Source: Streptomyces sp. NBC_00289
Lineage (GTDB): Bacteria; Actinomycetota; Actinomycetes; Streptomycetales; Streptomycetaceae
Length of the DNA: 64,000 nt
Direction of reading: 5' to 3'
NCBI RefSeq assembly: GCF_041435115.1
Contig: NZ_CP108046.1
Location: 4,154,001-4,218,000, forward strand
A program made the position numbers and the translations under genes. This document shows, piece by piece, positions 1-8,319 of the stretch. The notes beneath the pieces were generated by a model. The model made no database searches. It was not told where the DNA came from and saw only the letters and a program-made list of their open reading frames with translations. The stretch's first letter is position 1. Every line of letters starts with the position of its first letter.

Positions 1-546
1 GTGAAGCTGGCCGACGTGCGCGACGCGGTCGCCGCGGGTGCCGACGAGATCGACATGGTCATCGACCGCGGGGCGTTCCTCGCGGGCGGGTACCTGAAGG
101 TGTACGACGAGATCGTCGCCGTGAAGGAGGCCTCCGGCGCGGCCCGCCTCAAGGTCATCTTCGAGACGGGCGAGCTGTCGACGTACGACAACATCCGCCG
201 CGCGAGCTGGCTCGGCATGCTGGCCGGGGCGGACTTCATCAAGACGTCCACCGGCAAGGTGGCGGTGAACGCGACACCGGCGAACACCCTCCTGATGCTG
301 GAGGCCGTACGGGACTTCCGCGCCCAGACCGGGGTCCAGGTCGGCGTGAAGCCGGCCGGCGGCATCCGCACCAGCAAGGACGCGATCAAGTTCCTCGTGC
401 TGGTCAACGAGACCGCGGGCGAGGACTGGCTGGACAACCACTGGTTCCGCTTCGGCGCGTCCTCGCTGCTGAACGACCTGCTGATGCAGCGTCAGAAGCT
501 GGCCACCGGCCGCTACTCCGGCCCCGACTACGTGACGGTGGACTGA
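1..546 (+). CDS. deoC: deoxyribose-phosphate aldolase, 5' end cut by window
   Basis: Class I aldolase that splits 2-deoxyribose-5-phosphate into acetaldehyde and glyceraldehyde-3-phosphate in the cytoplasmic deoxynucleoside catabolic pathway. The Schiff-base lysine lies in FIKTSTGK (residue 81 of the visible part), and the second active-site lysine lies in GVKPAGGIRTS. The family is about 220-320 residues long and only 181 are visible, so the true start lies before base 1; the GTG at base 1 is merely the first in-frame codon. The acetaldehyde product explains the aldehyde dehydrogenase gene that begins 5 bp downstream, presumably in one operon. Confidence 0.95.
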   Translation: MKLADVRDAVAAGADEIDMVIDRGAFLAGGYLKVYDEIVAVKEASGAARLKVIFETGELSTYDNIRRASWLGMLAGADFIKTSTGKVAVNATPANTLLMLEAVRDFRAQTGVQVGVKPAGGIRTSKDAIKFLVLVNETAGEDWLDNHWFRFGASSLLNDLLMQRQKLATGRYSGPDYVTVD

Positions 547-551
547 TCACC

Positions 552-1988
552 ATGGCTTCCGTATTTGAGTACGCACCGGCGCCCGAGTCCCGCTCGGTCG
601 TCGACATCGCCCCTTCCTACGGCCTGTTCATCGACGGCGAGTTCGTGGAGGCCGCCGACGGCAAGGTCTTCAAGACCGTCTCGCCGTCCACCGAGGAGGT
701 CCTCTCCGAGATCGCCCAGGCGGGCGAGGCGGACGTCGACCGTGCCGTGCGGGCCGCCCGCAAGGCCTTCGAGAAGTGGTCGGCGCTGCCCGGCTCCGAG
801 CGCGCGAAGTACCTCTTCCGCATCGCCCGGATCATCCAGGAACGCAGCCGCGAACTGGCCGTCCTGGAGACGCTGGACAACGGCAAGCCCATCCGGGAGA
901 CGCGCGACGCCGACCTGCCCCTGGTCGCCGCGCACTTCTTCTACTACGCGGGCTGGGCCGACAAGCTCGAGCACGCGGGCTTCGGCGCGAACCCGCGGCC
1001 CCTGGGCGTGGCCGGCCAGGTCATCCCCTGGAACTTCCCCCTGCTGATGCTGGCGTGGAAGATCGCCCCGGCGCTCGCGACGGGCAACACGGTGGTGCTC
1101 AAGCCCGCCGAGACGACCCCGCTCTCGGCCCTGTTCTTCGCGGACATCTGCCGCCAGGCGGGCCTGCCGAAGGGTGTCGTCAACATCCTCCCGGGCTACG
1201 GCGACTCCGGCGCCGCTCTGGTCGCGCACCCCGACGTGAACAAGGTGGCCTTCACCGGCTCCACGGCCGTCGGCAAGGAGATCGCGCGCACGGTCGCGGG
1301 CAGCCGCAAGAAGCTCACGCTCGAACTGGGCGGCAAGGGCGCCAACATCGTCTTCGACGACGCGCCGATCGACCAGGCCGTCGAGGGCATCGTCAGCGGC
1401 ATCTTCTTCAACCAGGGCCAGGTCTGCTGCGCCGGCAGCCGCCTGCTGGTCCAGGAGTCGATCCAGGACGAGCTCCTCGAGTCCCTCAAGCGCAGGCTCT
1501 CCACGCTCCGCCTCGGCGACCCGATGGACAAGAACACGGACATCGGGGCGATCAACTCGGCCGAGCAGCTCTCGCGCATCACCACGCTCGTCGAGCAGGG
1601 CGAGGCGGAGGGCGCCGAGCGCTGGTCGGCGGCCTGCGAACTCCCCTCGTCCGGCTACTGGTTCGCCCCGACGCTGTTCACCAACGTCACCCAGGCGCAC
1701 ACCGTCGCCCGCGACGAGATCTTCGGCCCGGTGCTGTCCGTCCTCAGCTTCCGTACCCCGGACGAGGCCGTCGCCAAGGCCAACAACACGCCGTACGGCC
1801 TGTCGGCGGGCATCTGGTCGGAGAAGGGCTCCCGCATCCTGGCGGTGGCGAACAAGCTCCGGGCGGGCGTCGTCTGGTCCAACACGTTCAACAAGTTCGA
1901 CCCGACCTCGCCGTTCGGCGGTTACAAGGAGTCGGGCTTCGGCCGCGAGGGCGGCCGCCACGGCCTGGAGGCGTACCTCGATGTCTGA
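552..1988 (+). CDS. aldehyde dehydrogenase (NAD(P)+-dependent)
   Basis: Complete 478-residue ALDH that oxidises an aldehyde to a carboxylic acid, probably the acetaldehyde released by DeoC just upstream. The cofactor-binding stretch is PWNFPLLMLAWK (160-170). The P-loop-like FTGSTAVGKE is at about 234-243, the general base is Glu258 in LELGGKG, and the nucleophile is Cys292 in NQGQVCCAG. The ATG is 5 bp after the deoC stop. Its last 8 bp overlap the start of the next ALDH-like gene, so translation of the two is probably coupled. Confidence 0.93.
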   Translation: MASVFEYAPAPESRSVVDIAPSYGLFIDGEFVEAADGKVFKTVSPSTEEVLSEIAQAGEADVDRAVRAARKAFEKWSALPGSERAKYLFRIARIIQERSRELAVLETLDNGKPIRETRDADLPLVAAHFFYYAGWADKLEHAGFGANPRPLGVAGQVIPWNFPLLMLAWKIAPALATGNTVVLKPAETTPLSALFFADICRQAGLPKGVVNILPGYGDSGAALVAHPDVNKVAFTGSTAVGKEIARTVAGSRKKLTLELGGKGANIVFDDAPIDQAVEGIVSGIFFNQGQVCCAGSRLLVQESIQDELLESLKRRLSTLRLGDPMDKNTDIGAINSAEQLSRITTLVEQGEAEGAERWSAACELPSSGYWFAPTLFTNVTQAHTVARDEIFGPVLSVLSFRTPDEAVAKANNTPYGLSAGIWSEKGSRILAVANKLRAGVVWSNTFNKFDPTSPFGGYKESGFGREGGRHGLEAYLDV

Positions 1989-2883
1989 CAAGTCCGAGCA
2001 GCAGCGCCTCAGCGTCTTCAAGACCTACAAGCTGTACGTCGGCGGGAAGTTCCCGCGTTCGGAGAGCGGCCGGGTGTACGAGGTGACCGACCCCAAGGGC
2101 AAGTGGCTGGCGAACGCGCCCCTTTCCTCCCGCAAGGACGCCCGTGACGCGGTCGTCGCCGCCCGCAAGGCGTTCGGCGCCTGGTCGGGCGCGACCGCCT
2201 ACAACCGGGGCCAGGTCCTCTACCGCGTCGCCGAGATGCTGGAGGGCCGCAAGGGGCAGTTCGTCCACGAGGTCGCCGACGCCGGGGGCCTGTCGAAGTC
2301 GAAGGCCGCCGACCAGGTGGACGCGGCCATCGACCGCTGGGTCTGGTACGCGGGCTGGACCGACAAGATCGCCCAGGTCGTGGGCGGCGCCAACCCGGTC
2401 GCGGGCCCGTTCTTCAACCTGTCCTCCACGGAGCCGACCGGAGTGGTGGCGGTCCTCGCCCCGCAGGAGTCGTCGTTCCTGGGCCTGGTCTCCGTCGTCG
2501 CCCCGGTGATCGCCACCGGCAACACGGCGGTCGTGATCGCCGGCGAGCGGTTCCCGCTGCCGGCCCTCTCCCTCGGCGAGGTCCTGGCCACCTCCGACCT
2601 CCCCGGCGGGGTGGTCAACGTCCTCTCCGGCCGTACGGCGGAGATCGCGGCGCCGCTGGCCGCGCACCAGGACGTCAACGCGATCGATCTGGCCGGCGCC
2701 GACGACGTACTGGCGAAGGAACTGGAGATCGCGGCAGCCGACAACCTGAAGCGGGTTCTTCGTCCACAGCCTGTGGACGACTGGAGCGCCGCCCCCGGCA
2801 CCGACCGCATGACGGCCTTCCTGGAGACGAAGACGGTCTGGCACCCCACGGGTTCCCTGGGCGCTTCCGGCTCCGGCTACTGA
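1981..2883 (+). CDS. truncated aldehyde-dehydrogenase-like protein without catalytic residues
   Basis: 300-residue protein that follows the ALDH fold through the N-terminal cofactor-binding half (YVGGKFPRSES near 13-23, VLAPQESSFLGL, ATGNTAVVIAGE) and ends soon after VVNVLSG. The usual ELGGK glutamate and the catalytic GQxCxA cysteine are both absent, and the C-terminal catalytic domain is replaced by about 60 residues ending GASGSGY. The gene overlaps the active ALDH gene by 8 bp, and its composition and codon usage look intact, so this appears to be a maintained short protein and not a recent break. It could be a regulatory or structural partner of the upstream enzyme; that role is inference. 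Confidence 0.85.
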   Translation: MSDKSEQQRLSVFKTYKLYVGGKFPRSESGRVYEVTDPKGKWLANAPLSSRKDARDAVVAARKAFGAWSGATAYNRGQVLYRVAEMLEGRKGQFVHEVADAGGLSKSKAADQVDAAIDRWVWYAGWTDKIAQVVGGANPVAGPFFNLSSTEPTGVVAVLAPQESSFLGLVSVVAPVIATGNTAVVIAGERFPLPALSLGEVLATSDLPGGVVNVLSGRTAEIAAPLAAHQDVNAIDLAGADDVLAKELEIAAADNLKRVLRPQPVDDWSAAPGTDRMTAFLETKTVWHPTGSLGASGSGY

Positions 2884-2892
2884 CAGACGCCC

Positions 2893-2964
2893 GGACCACG
2901 GATCCGTCCGGGACCACGCATCCGTCCGCGACCACGGATCCGTCCGCGACCGCGGGCCCGTCCG
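2893..2964. repeat. four tandem 18-bp units
   Basis: Units at 2893-2910, 2911-2928, 2929-2946 and 2947-2964 are variants of GGACCACGGATCCGTCCG. The first three differ at one or two positions and the fourth at several. They lie directly after the stop of the ALDH-like gene. Confidence 0.85.
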
Positions 2965-3007
2965 GAGCCGGAGTGCCATCCACAACCGAAGAGCCGTCCG
3001 AAACCGG

Positions 3008-3047
3008 AGAGCCGCGCCTCCCCTCCGTCCGGGGGAGGCGCGGCTCT
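3008..3047. terminator. bidirectional hairpin between convergent genes
   Basis: Perfect 16-bp arms (3008-3023 and 3032-3047, AGAGCCGCGCCTCCCC) with an 8-base loop. It sits between the + strand ALDH genes and the - strand secreted-protein gene, so it probably ends transcription from both sides. Confidence 0.8.
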
Positions 3048-3065
3048 CTGTTCCGCCGGCTGTCC

Positions 3066-3470
3066 TCAGCCGTTCAGCAGTTCCGTCGCCTGGCCGACCA
3101 CCGGCAGGCTGCCGATCGACTGCGCCTGCGCCACCGGCCGGGTCAGCGCCTGCGAGGTCAGCGGCTTGAAGTCGGCGAGTTGGGTGCCGACGCCGTTGTC
3201 GAGGGGGTCGACTCCCGTGCCGGCCAGCGGGTTCGGCTTGAGATCGGTGACCGGACCGGTGACGTAGCCGACCGTGCCGCTCAGCGCCTGAAGGCCGGCC
3301 TGCGGATCGGCGTTGCCGAGGGAGGTCGGTTGCGTACGCAGGACGTCCAGGGCCGGCTCGCTGTCCGCGGACGCCGTGGCCGCGCCTGCTCCCAGCGCCA
3401 CCCCCGCGGTCGCGAGGGCGACCAGGGCGCGTCGGGCGGTCGGGGTGTGGGGGAACGCGTGTCGGGCCAT
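3066..3470 (-). CDS. small secreted protein of unknown function
   Basis: 134-residue protein with a clear Sec signal: TARR followed by a hydrophobic stretch (ALVALATAGVALGAG) and an Ala-x-Ala cut site near ATASA. The mature part is Pro/Leu/Gly-rich with no cysteine and no enzyme motif. I chose ATG 3470 because AAGGTGG lies about 9 bp upstream; an ATG at 3491 would add 7 residues but lacks a good ribosome site. It resembles the secreted protein at 9651-10007 in size, export signal and composition. Such hydrophobic exported small proteins are common in Streptomyces, but I cannot assign a function. Confidence 0.75.
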   Translation of the reverse strand: MARHAFPHTPTARRALVALATAGVALGAGAATASADSEPALDVLRTQPTSLGNADPQAGLQALSGTVGYVTGPVTDLKPNPLAGTGVDPLDNGVGTQLADFKPLTSQALTRPVAQAQSIGSLPVVGQATELLNG

Positions 3471-3599
3471 CGCTGCTGCCACCTTCTCCATGCACGGGGT
3501 AATCGAATCGACACGAAGGGTAGTTGACGTGTGACGCGCGCTTCAAAGCCGACCCGCGGGGTCGTCCTGGCCTCCGTCGATGCCTCACACTGGTGACCC

Positions 3600-4232
3600 G
3601 TGAGCTCCCCTCCACCCATACCGACGCGAGTCGTGCTGCTCTGCGGCCCCTCCGGCTCCGGCAAGTCCCTCCTCGCCGCCCGCTCCGGCCTCCCGGTCCT
3701 GCGGCTCGACGACTTCTACAAGGAGGGCGCGGACCCGACGCTGCCCCTCGTGTCCGGGAGCTCCGACATCGACTGGGACCACCCGGACTCCTGGGACGCG
3801 GACACGGCCGTCGCCTCGATCGTGGAGCTGTGCCGCACGGGTCGTACCGACGTTCCTGTCTACGACATCTCGCTGAGCGCCCGTACCGGCACCGAGGCGG
3901 TCGACGTGGGGCGGACCCCGCTCTTCATCGCGGAGGGCATCTTCGCCGCCGAGATCGTGACCCGCTGCCAGGAGCTCGGCGTGCTCGCCGACGCGCTGTG
4001 CCTGAGCCGCGGCCCGGTCCGCACCTTCCGCCGGCGCTTCCTGCGGGATCTGCGGGAGGGCCGCAAGTCGGTGCCGTTGCTGGTGCGCCGCGGCTGGCGC
4101 CTGATGCGTCTCGAACGTTCGATCGTCGCCCGTCAGAGCGCGCTGGGCGCCCACCCCTGCGACAGGCACGAGGCCCTCGGCCGCCTCGCCGCGGCGGCGG
4201 GCCGCCGCCCGGCCGCCAGCCCGGCGAGCTGA
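3600..4232 (+). CDS. uridine-kinase-like P-loop ATP-binding protein
   Basis: 210 residues. Walker A is GPSGSGKS at 16-23, followed by LRLDDFYKEG, which matches the uridine kinase / phosphoribulokinase family where the aspartate contacts the nucleoside. PLFIAEGIFAAE is the usual Walker-B-like strand. The likely activity is ATP-dependent phosphorylation of a nucleoside or similar small alcohol in the cytoplasm. The gene is separate from the divergent secreted-protein gene and carries a GTG start. The C-terminal RRPAASPAS tail is disordered. Nucleoside salvage genes in the same window make a nucleoside substrate plausible but unproven. Confidence 0.75.
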   Translation: MSSPPPIPTRVVLLCGPSGSGKSLLAARSGLPVLRLDDFYKEGADPTLPLVSGSSDIDWDHPDSWDADTAVASIVELCRTGRTDVPVYDISLSARTGTEAVDVGRTPLFIAEGIFAAEIVTRCQELGVLADALCLSRGPVRTFRRRFLRDLREGRKSVPLLVRRGWRLMRLERSIVARQSALGAHPCDRHEALGRLAAAAGRRPAASPAS

Positions 4233-4414
4233 ACGGCCCGTACCCCCGACCGCACGCGAAAACGGGACTGGACGGACCCCCCGGTCCTCCAGCCCCGCTC
4301 CCTCGGTGCCCCCGCACCTTCCCCCGTGCTCCCCCCAGCCGGTCCCCCGGACACCGCTCCCCCGTCGGCGCCCCCCGGCTCTTGCTCCCCCGTTTCCCCG
4401 CTCCCCCCGGACCT

Positions 4415-5188
4415 TCAGGCCACGAGCTCCCCGAAGGCGTCCTGCTCGTCACGGCCGAAGCTGAGGACCTCGTCCTCGCGCAGCCGGCGGAGCGACCGCC
4501 AGATGCTGGACTTCACCGTGCCGACACTGATGTCGAGGATCTCCGCGATCTCCGGGTCCGTGCGGCCCTCGTAGTAACGAAGGACCAGCATGGTGCGCTG
4601 GAGCTCGGGCAGCCGGGCCAGCGCCTGCCACAGGACCGCGCGCAGCTCGGTGCCGCGCATCGCGTCCGTGTCACCGGGCGTCTCCGGCAGTTCCTCGGTC
4701 GGGTACTCGATCAGCTTGCGGCGGCGCCACGCGCTGATGTGCAGATTCGTCATGGTGCGGCGGAGGTATCCGCCGACCGCCGCCTTGTCGCTGATCCGCT
4801 CCCACGCCCGGTACGTCGAGAACAGCGCGCTCTGCAGCAGGTCCTCGGCCTCGAAGCGGTCACCGGTCAGGTGGTAGGCGGTCGCGTACAGGGAGGCGCG
4901 GCGCTCCTGGACGTAGGCGGTGAACTCCACCTCCGACAGGGAACGACGCTCCCCCGTGCCCTCCCCGTACGCTGCTCCCCCGTGAGCTTCCCCCGTGTGT
5001 GCGTCGACCACCGCCATGTACGCGGTGTGCTGACGCCCGGTGCCGCGAGCGCACCCCCGCCCTCCCCCACGCTCGAACACGCTCCCGCGGGAGGGACCCC
5101 CATCAGCACCGGACTTCTCCGGCCCCCGGCCGACGTCGTGCAGACGCGTGATCACTGCGCTAGTGCTGGTGCTGTGCAGCGTGTTCAT
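4415..5188 (-). CDS. sigQ: ECF-type RNA polymerase sigma factor SigQ
   Basis: Sigma-70 family factor with region 2 (YATAYHLTGDRFEAEDLLQ, then AWERISDKAAVGGYLRRTM) and region 4 helix-turn-helix (LPELQRTMLVLRYYEG, DPEIAEILDISVGTVKSSI). It is transcribed divergently from the AfsQ1/AfsQ2 two-component system, the arrangement of the S. coelicolor sigQ-afsQ locus, where SigQ counteracts the AfsQ system in control of antibiotic production and development under nitrogen stress. The start is uncertain: ATG 5188 gives 257 residues, and an upstream in-frame start at 5278 would add 30. The N-terminal about 80 residues are low complexity. Confidence 0.85.
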   Translation of the reverse strand: MNTLHSTSTSAVITRLHDVGRGPEKSGADGGPSRGSVFERGGGRGCARGTGRQHTAYMAVVDAHTGEAHGGAAYGEGTGERRSLSEVEFTAYVQERRASLYATAYHLTGDRFEAEDLLQSALFSTYRAWERISDKAAVGGYLRRTMTNLHISAWRRRKLIEYPTEELPETPGDTDAMRGTELRAVLWQALARLPELQRTMLVLRYYEGRTDPEIAEILDISVGTVKSSIWRSLRRLREDEVLSFGRDEQDAFGELVA

Positions 5189-5295
5189 CTCGCGCCCCCC
5201 GTCGTGGACTTCCCCGGTGTTCTGCTGGTTCGACTTGCTTCCTTGCTTGTGCCGAGAAGCTTGCCCGGGGCAGTTCATGGCCGTGTCCGCCGACT

Positions 5296-5311
5296 GTCAC
5301 AGACCTGTCAC
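5296..5311. promoter_or_regulatory. candidate AfsQ1 box
   Basis: Direct repeat GTCAC at 5296-5300 and 5307-5311 with a 6-bp spacer, in the sigQ/afsQ1 divergent region. It agrees with the GTnAC-n6-GTnAC motif I recall for AfsQ1. It lies about 110 bp upstream of the chosen sigQ start and 165 bp upstream of afsQ1. Confidence 0.7.
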
Positions 5312-5474
5312 AGGGGCCCTTCCCAGAAGGTTCACAGCGGGCTCATGGACACGTGCCGTAGGGACGGACGCGGAGAGCGGTGCGGCGGTTGCACGACGTG
5401 CCGTGGGAGCGCTCGCACATCCGGTACGTCCGCACAGGTCGAACAGCACCCCCTCCATGGGCCAGAATGAGCCC

Positions 5475-6152
5475 GTGCCTTCCCTGTTGCTGATCGAGGA
5501 CGACGACGCCATCCGTACGGCCCTGGAGCTGTCCCTTACGCGCCAGGGCCACCGGGTTGCCACCGCTGCCACCGGCGAGGACGGCCTGAAGCTGTTGCGC
5601 GAACAGCGGCCGGATCTGATCGTGCTGGATGTGATGCTGCCCGGTATCGACGGGTTCGAGGTGTGCCGGCGCATCCGGCGCACGGACCAGTTGCCGATCA
5701 TTCTGCTCACCGCCCGCAACGACGACATCGACGTGGTCGTCGGACTGGAGTCCGGCGCCGACGACTATGTCGTCAAACCCGTCCAGGGCCGGGTGCTGGA
5801 CGCCCGTATCCGGGCCGTGCTGCGACGCGGGGAGCGGGAGGCCAACGACGCGGCGACCTTCGGTTCCCTGGTCATCGACCGTGCGGCCATGACCGTGACG
5901 AAGAACGGCGAGGACCTCCAGCTCACGCCGACCGAGCTGCGGCTGCTGCTCGAACTGAGCCGACGGCCGGGGCAGGCGCTGTCGCGCCAGCAACTGCTGC
6001 GGCTGGTGTGGGAGCACGACTACCTCGGTGACTCGCGGCTCGTCGACGCCTGCGTGCAGCGGCTGCGCGCCAAGGTCGAGGACGTGCCGTCGTCCCCGAC
6101 GCTGATCCGGACCGTGCGGGGCGTGGGCTACCGGCTGGACTCTCCTCAGTGA
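5475..6152 (+). CDS. afsQ1: two-component response regulator AfsQ1
   Basis: 225-residue OmpR/PhoB-type regulator. The receiver domain has the acidic pocket IEDDD (8-11), phosphoacceptor Asp52 in IVLDVMLPG, and the conserved Lys in YVVKPV. The C-terminal winged helix is LTPTELRLLLELSRRPGQ with the terminal RTVRGVGYRLD. GTG 5475 gives the usual compact N-terminus (PSLLLIED); an in-frame ATG at 5457 would add six residues. AfsQ1 is a pleiotropic activator of antibiotic genes in Streptomyces. The stop overlaps the afsQ2 start by 4 bp (GTGA), so the kinase is translationally coupled. Confidence 0.93.
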   Translation: MPSLLLIEDDDAIRTALELSLTRQGHRVATAATGEDGLKLLREQRPDLIVLDVMLPGIDGFEVCRRIRRTDQLPIILLTARNDDIDVVVGLESGADDYVVKPVQGRVLDARIRAVLRRGEREANDAATFGSLVIDRAAMTVTKNGEDLQLTPTELRLLLELSRRPGQALSRQQLLRLVWEHDYLGDSRLVDACVQRLRAKVEDVPSSPTLIRTVRGVGYRLDSPQ

Positions 6153-7717
6153 CCGAAGCGCACGGGGGGCTCCGCGGCTGGGCCGTGGCGCGCAGGGGAG
6201 TCTGGTCACGGCTGCGGTTCACCAGTCTGCGGCTGCGACTGGTGGTGGTGTTCGCGCTGGTCGCCCTCACCGCCGCGGTGTCCGCGTCCGGGATCGCCTA
6301 CTGGCTCAACCGCGAGGCCGTGCTCACCCGCACCCAGGACGCGGTGCTGCGCGACTTCCAGCAGGAGATGCAGAACCGGGCGGGCGTGCTGCCCGAGAAC
6401 CCCTCGCAGGACGAACTGCAGCACACCGCCGGCCAGATGGCCAACAGCAGCCAGCGCTTCAGCGTGCTGCTCGTCGGCGCGGACGCGAACGGCCGGACGG
6501 TGTACGGCAACTCCGGCGCCCTGGACGGCTTCACCCTGGAGGACGTGCCCGCGTCGCTGCGCGAGGCCGTCAACCGGGAGCAGTCGGTCAGCTCCAACAA
6601 CAAGTACCCCTACCACCTGTACTGGCAGCGGGTCGTCCAGCACGACACCCCGTATCTCGTGGCCGGTACGAAGGTCATCGGCGGCGGCCCGACCGGTTAC
6701 ATGCTCAAGTCGCTCGAGCCGGAGGAGAAGGACCTCAACTCGCTGGCCTGGTCGCTGGGCATCGCCACCGCGCTCGCTCTGATCGGCTCGGCGCTGCTCG
6801 CGCAGGCCGCCGCGACGACCGTACTGAAGCCGGTGCACCGGCTCGGGGTGGCCGCCCGCCGGCTCGGCGAGGGCCGGCTGGACACCCGGCTGCGGGTGTC
6901 GGGCACCGACGAACTCGCCGATCTCTCCCGGACGTTCAACAACGCGGCCGAGGCACTCGAGAAACGGGTGGCCGACATGACCGCGCGCGACAACGCCTCG
7001 CGCCGCTTCGTGGCCGACATGTCCCACGAACTCCGTACGCCGCTGACCGCCATCACCGCGGTGAGCGAGGTGCTGGAGGAGGAGCTGGAGGCGGAGACCG
7101 GGGGGATCGACCCCATGGTCGAGCCCGCCGTACGGCTCGTCGTCAGCGAGACGCGCCGGCTGAACGACCTCGTGGAGAACCTCATGGAGGTCACCCGCTT
7201 CGACGCGGGCACCGCCCGGCTGGTGCTCGACGACGTGGACATCGCCGACCAGATCACCGCCTGCGTGGACACCCGGGCCTGGCTGGACGCGGTGGAACTG
7301 GACGCCGAGCGCGGCATCCACGTCCGGCTCGACCCCCGCCGCCTGGACGTCATCCTGGCGAACCTCATCGGCAACGCCCTCAAACACGGCGGCTCCCCGG
7401 TGCGGGTCGCGGTACGCCCGGCCGCGGACGAGCTCGTCATCGAGGTGCGGGACCACGGGCCCGGCATCCCGGAGGACGTCCTGCCGCACGTCTTCGACCG
7501 CTTCTACAAGGCGAGCGCCTCCCGGCCGCGCTCCGAGGGCAGCGGGCTCGGCCTGTCGATCGCCCTGGAGAACGCCCACATCCACGGCGGCGAGATCACC
7601 GCCGCCAACTCGGCCGAGGGCGGCGCGGTGTTCACGCTACGACTGCCGCAGGACCCGTCGGACCTCATGGAGGAGCCCGCCGAGGACCACGAGGACACCA
7701 AGCAGGGGGACGCCTGA
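6149..7717 (+). CDS. afsQ2: sensor histidine kinase AfsQ2
   Basis: 522-residue membrane kinase. TM1 is at about 31-50, the extracytoplasmic sensor at about 51-198, TM2 at about 199-220 and HAMP at about 221-275. HisKA carries the phosphorylated His293 in FVADMSHELRTPL. The ATPase domain has its N box (NLIGNALKHG), G1 (DHGPGIPEDV), F box (FDRFYKA) and G2 (GSGLGLSI). It is the cognate partner of AfsQ1, with which it overlaps by 4 bp. The downstream lipoprotein gene starts within the stop codon, so all three genes form one transcript. Confidence 0.93.
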   Translation: MTEAHGGLRGWAVARRGVWSRLRFTSLRLRLVVVFALVALTAAVSASGIAYWLNREAVLTRTQDAVLRDFQQEMQNRAGVLPENPSQDELQHTAGQMANSSQRFSVLLVGADANGRTVYGNSGALDGFTLEDVPASLREAVNREQSVSSNNKYPYHLYWQRVVQHDTPYLVAGTKVIGGGPTGYMLKSLEPEEKDLNSLAWSLGIATALALIGSALLAQAAATTVLKPVHRLGVAARRLGEGRLDTRLRVSGTDELADLSRTFNNAAEALEKRVADMTARDNASRRFVADMSHELRTPLTAITAVSEVLEEELEAETGGIDPMVEPAVRLVVSETRRLNDLVENLMEVTRFDAGTARLVLDDVDIADQITACVDTRAWLDAVELDAERGIHVRLDPRRLDVILANLIGNALKHGGSPVRVAVRPAADELVIEVRDHGPGIPEDVLPHVFDRFYKASASRPRSEGSGLGLSIALENAHIHGGEITAANSAEGGAVFTLRLPQDPSDLMEEPAEDHEDTKQGDA

Positions 7718-8319
7718 TGAACGGACGCCGCCTGCTGGCGCTCCCCCTGCTCGCCGCGCTGCTCACCGGGTGCGGCATCCGGTCCACCGAGGTGCCGACG
7801 GACTTCGGCCCGGCGCCCTCCCGGGTGCGCTGTTCGCTGTCCGAACCGGACGTCTCGGCGCAGGCCGCGCGCGGGCTGCCGGTGCAGGTGTTCCTGCTGT
7901 GCGGCTCGTCGCTGGTGACCGTCGACCGGACGGTGCGCGTCCCGGACAGCGCGGCGGACTCCCGGCGACGGGTGCTGGTGGCGCAGGGGCTGCTCGACGA
8001 GCTCGCCGCGAACCCGTCCGCCCCCGAGAAGGAGGCCGGGTACACCTCGGACGTCCGCGGCGGCATGACCGTCGGCGGGCCGCGCCCCAAGGACCCGGAC
8101 GACACGCTGCGCCTGAGCACCCGGCCCGGCGACCTCACCTCGTACGCCCTCGCCCAGATCGTCTGCACGTTCTCCGACTCGGCGGCGGCCGAGGGCGACG
8201 GCTCGGTGATCCTCGGCGGCCCGGGCACGGAAGCACCGCGACGCTACGAGTGCACGGACGAGGTACGGGCAAGACCCGGAACCACGGAACCCCCGTCAAC
8301 CGAGGTCACCGACAGCTGA
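7717..8319 (+). CDS. lipoprotein of the afsQ operon
   Basis: 200 residues with a lipoprotein signal: MNGRRLLALPLLAALLTGC, lipobox LTGC with Cys19. The mature part has three further cysteines (RVRCSL, LLCGSS, IVCTFS, YECTDE) and ends in a Pro/Thr-rich tail. ATG overlaps the afsQ2 stop by one base (TGATG). Third genes of two-component operons in Streptomyces often encode lipoproteins that modulate the sensor's extracytoplasmic domain; a role as an AfsQ2 accessory is inference from position. The domain resembles GerMN-associated or similar extracytoplasmic modules only weakly, so I give no family. Confidence 0.85.
   Translation: MNGRRLLALPLLAALLTGCGIRSTEVPTDFGPAPSRVRCSLSEPDVSAQAARGLPVQVFLLCGSSLVTVDRTVRVPDSAADSRRRVLVAQGLLDELAANPSAPEKEAGYTSDVRGGMTVGGPRPKDPDDTLRLSTRPGDLTSYALAQIVCTFSDSAAAEGDGSVILGGPGTEAPRRYECTDEVRARPGTTEPPSTEVTDS

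Noticed and set aside
528..2021. Open frame of 497 codons antisense to the aldehyde dehydrogenase
   Set aside because: Arg/Leu/Glu-rich shadow frame caused by GC-rich third positions; the + strand gene carries full catalytic motifs.
3524..5470. Open frame of 648 codons on the + strand over the sigQ gene
   Set aside because: Pro/Arg-rich with no domain, and it spans two genes with clear motifs.
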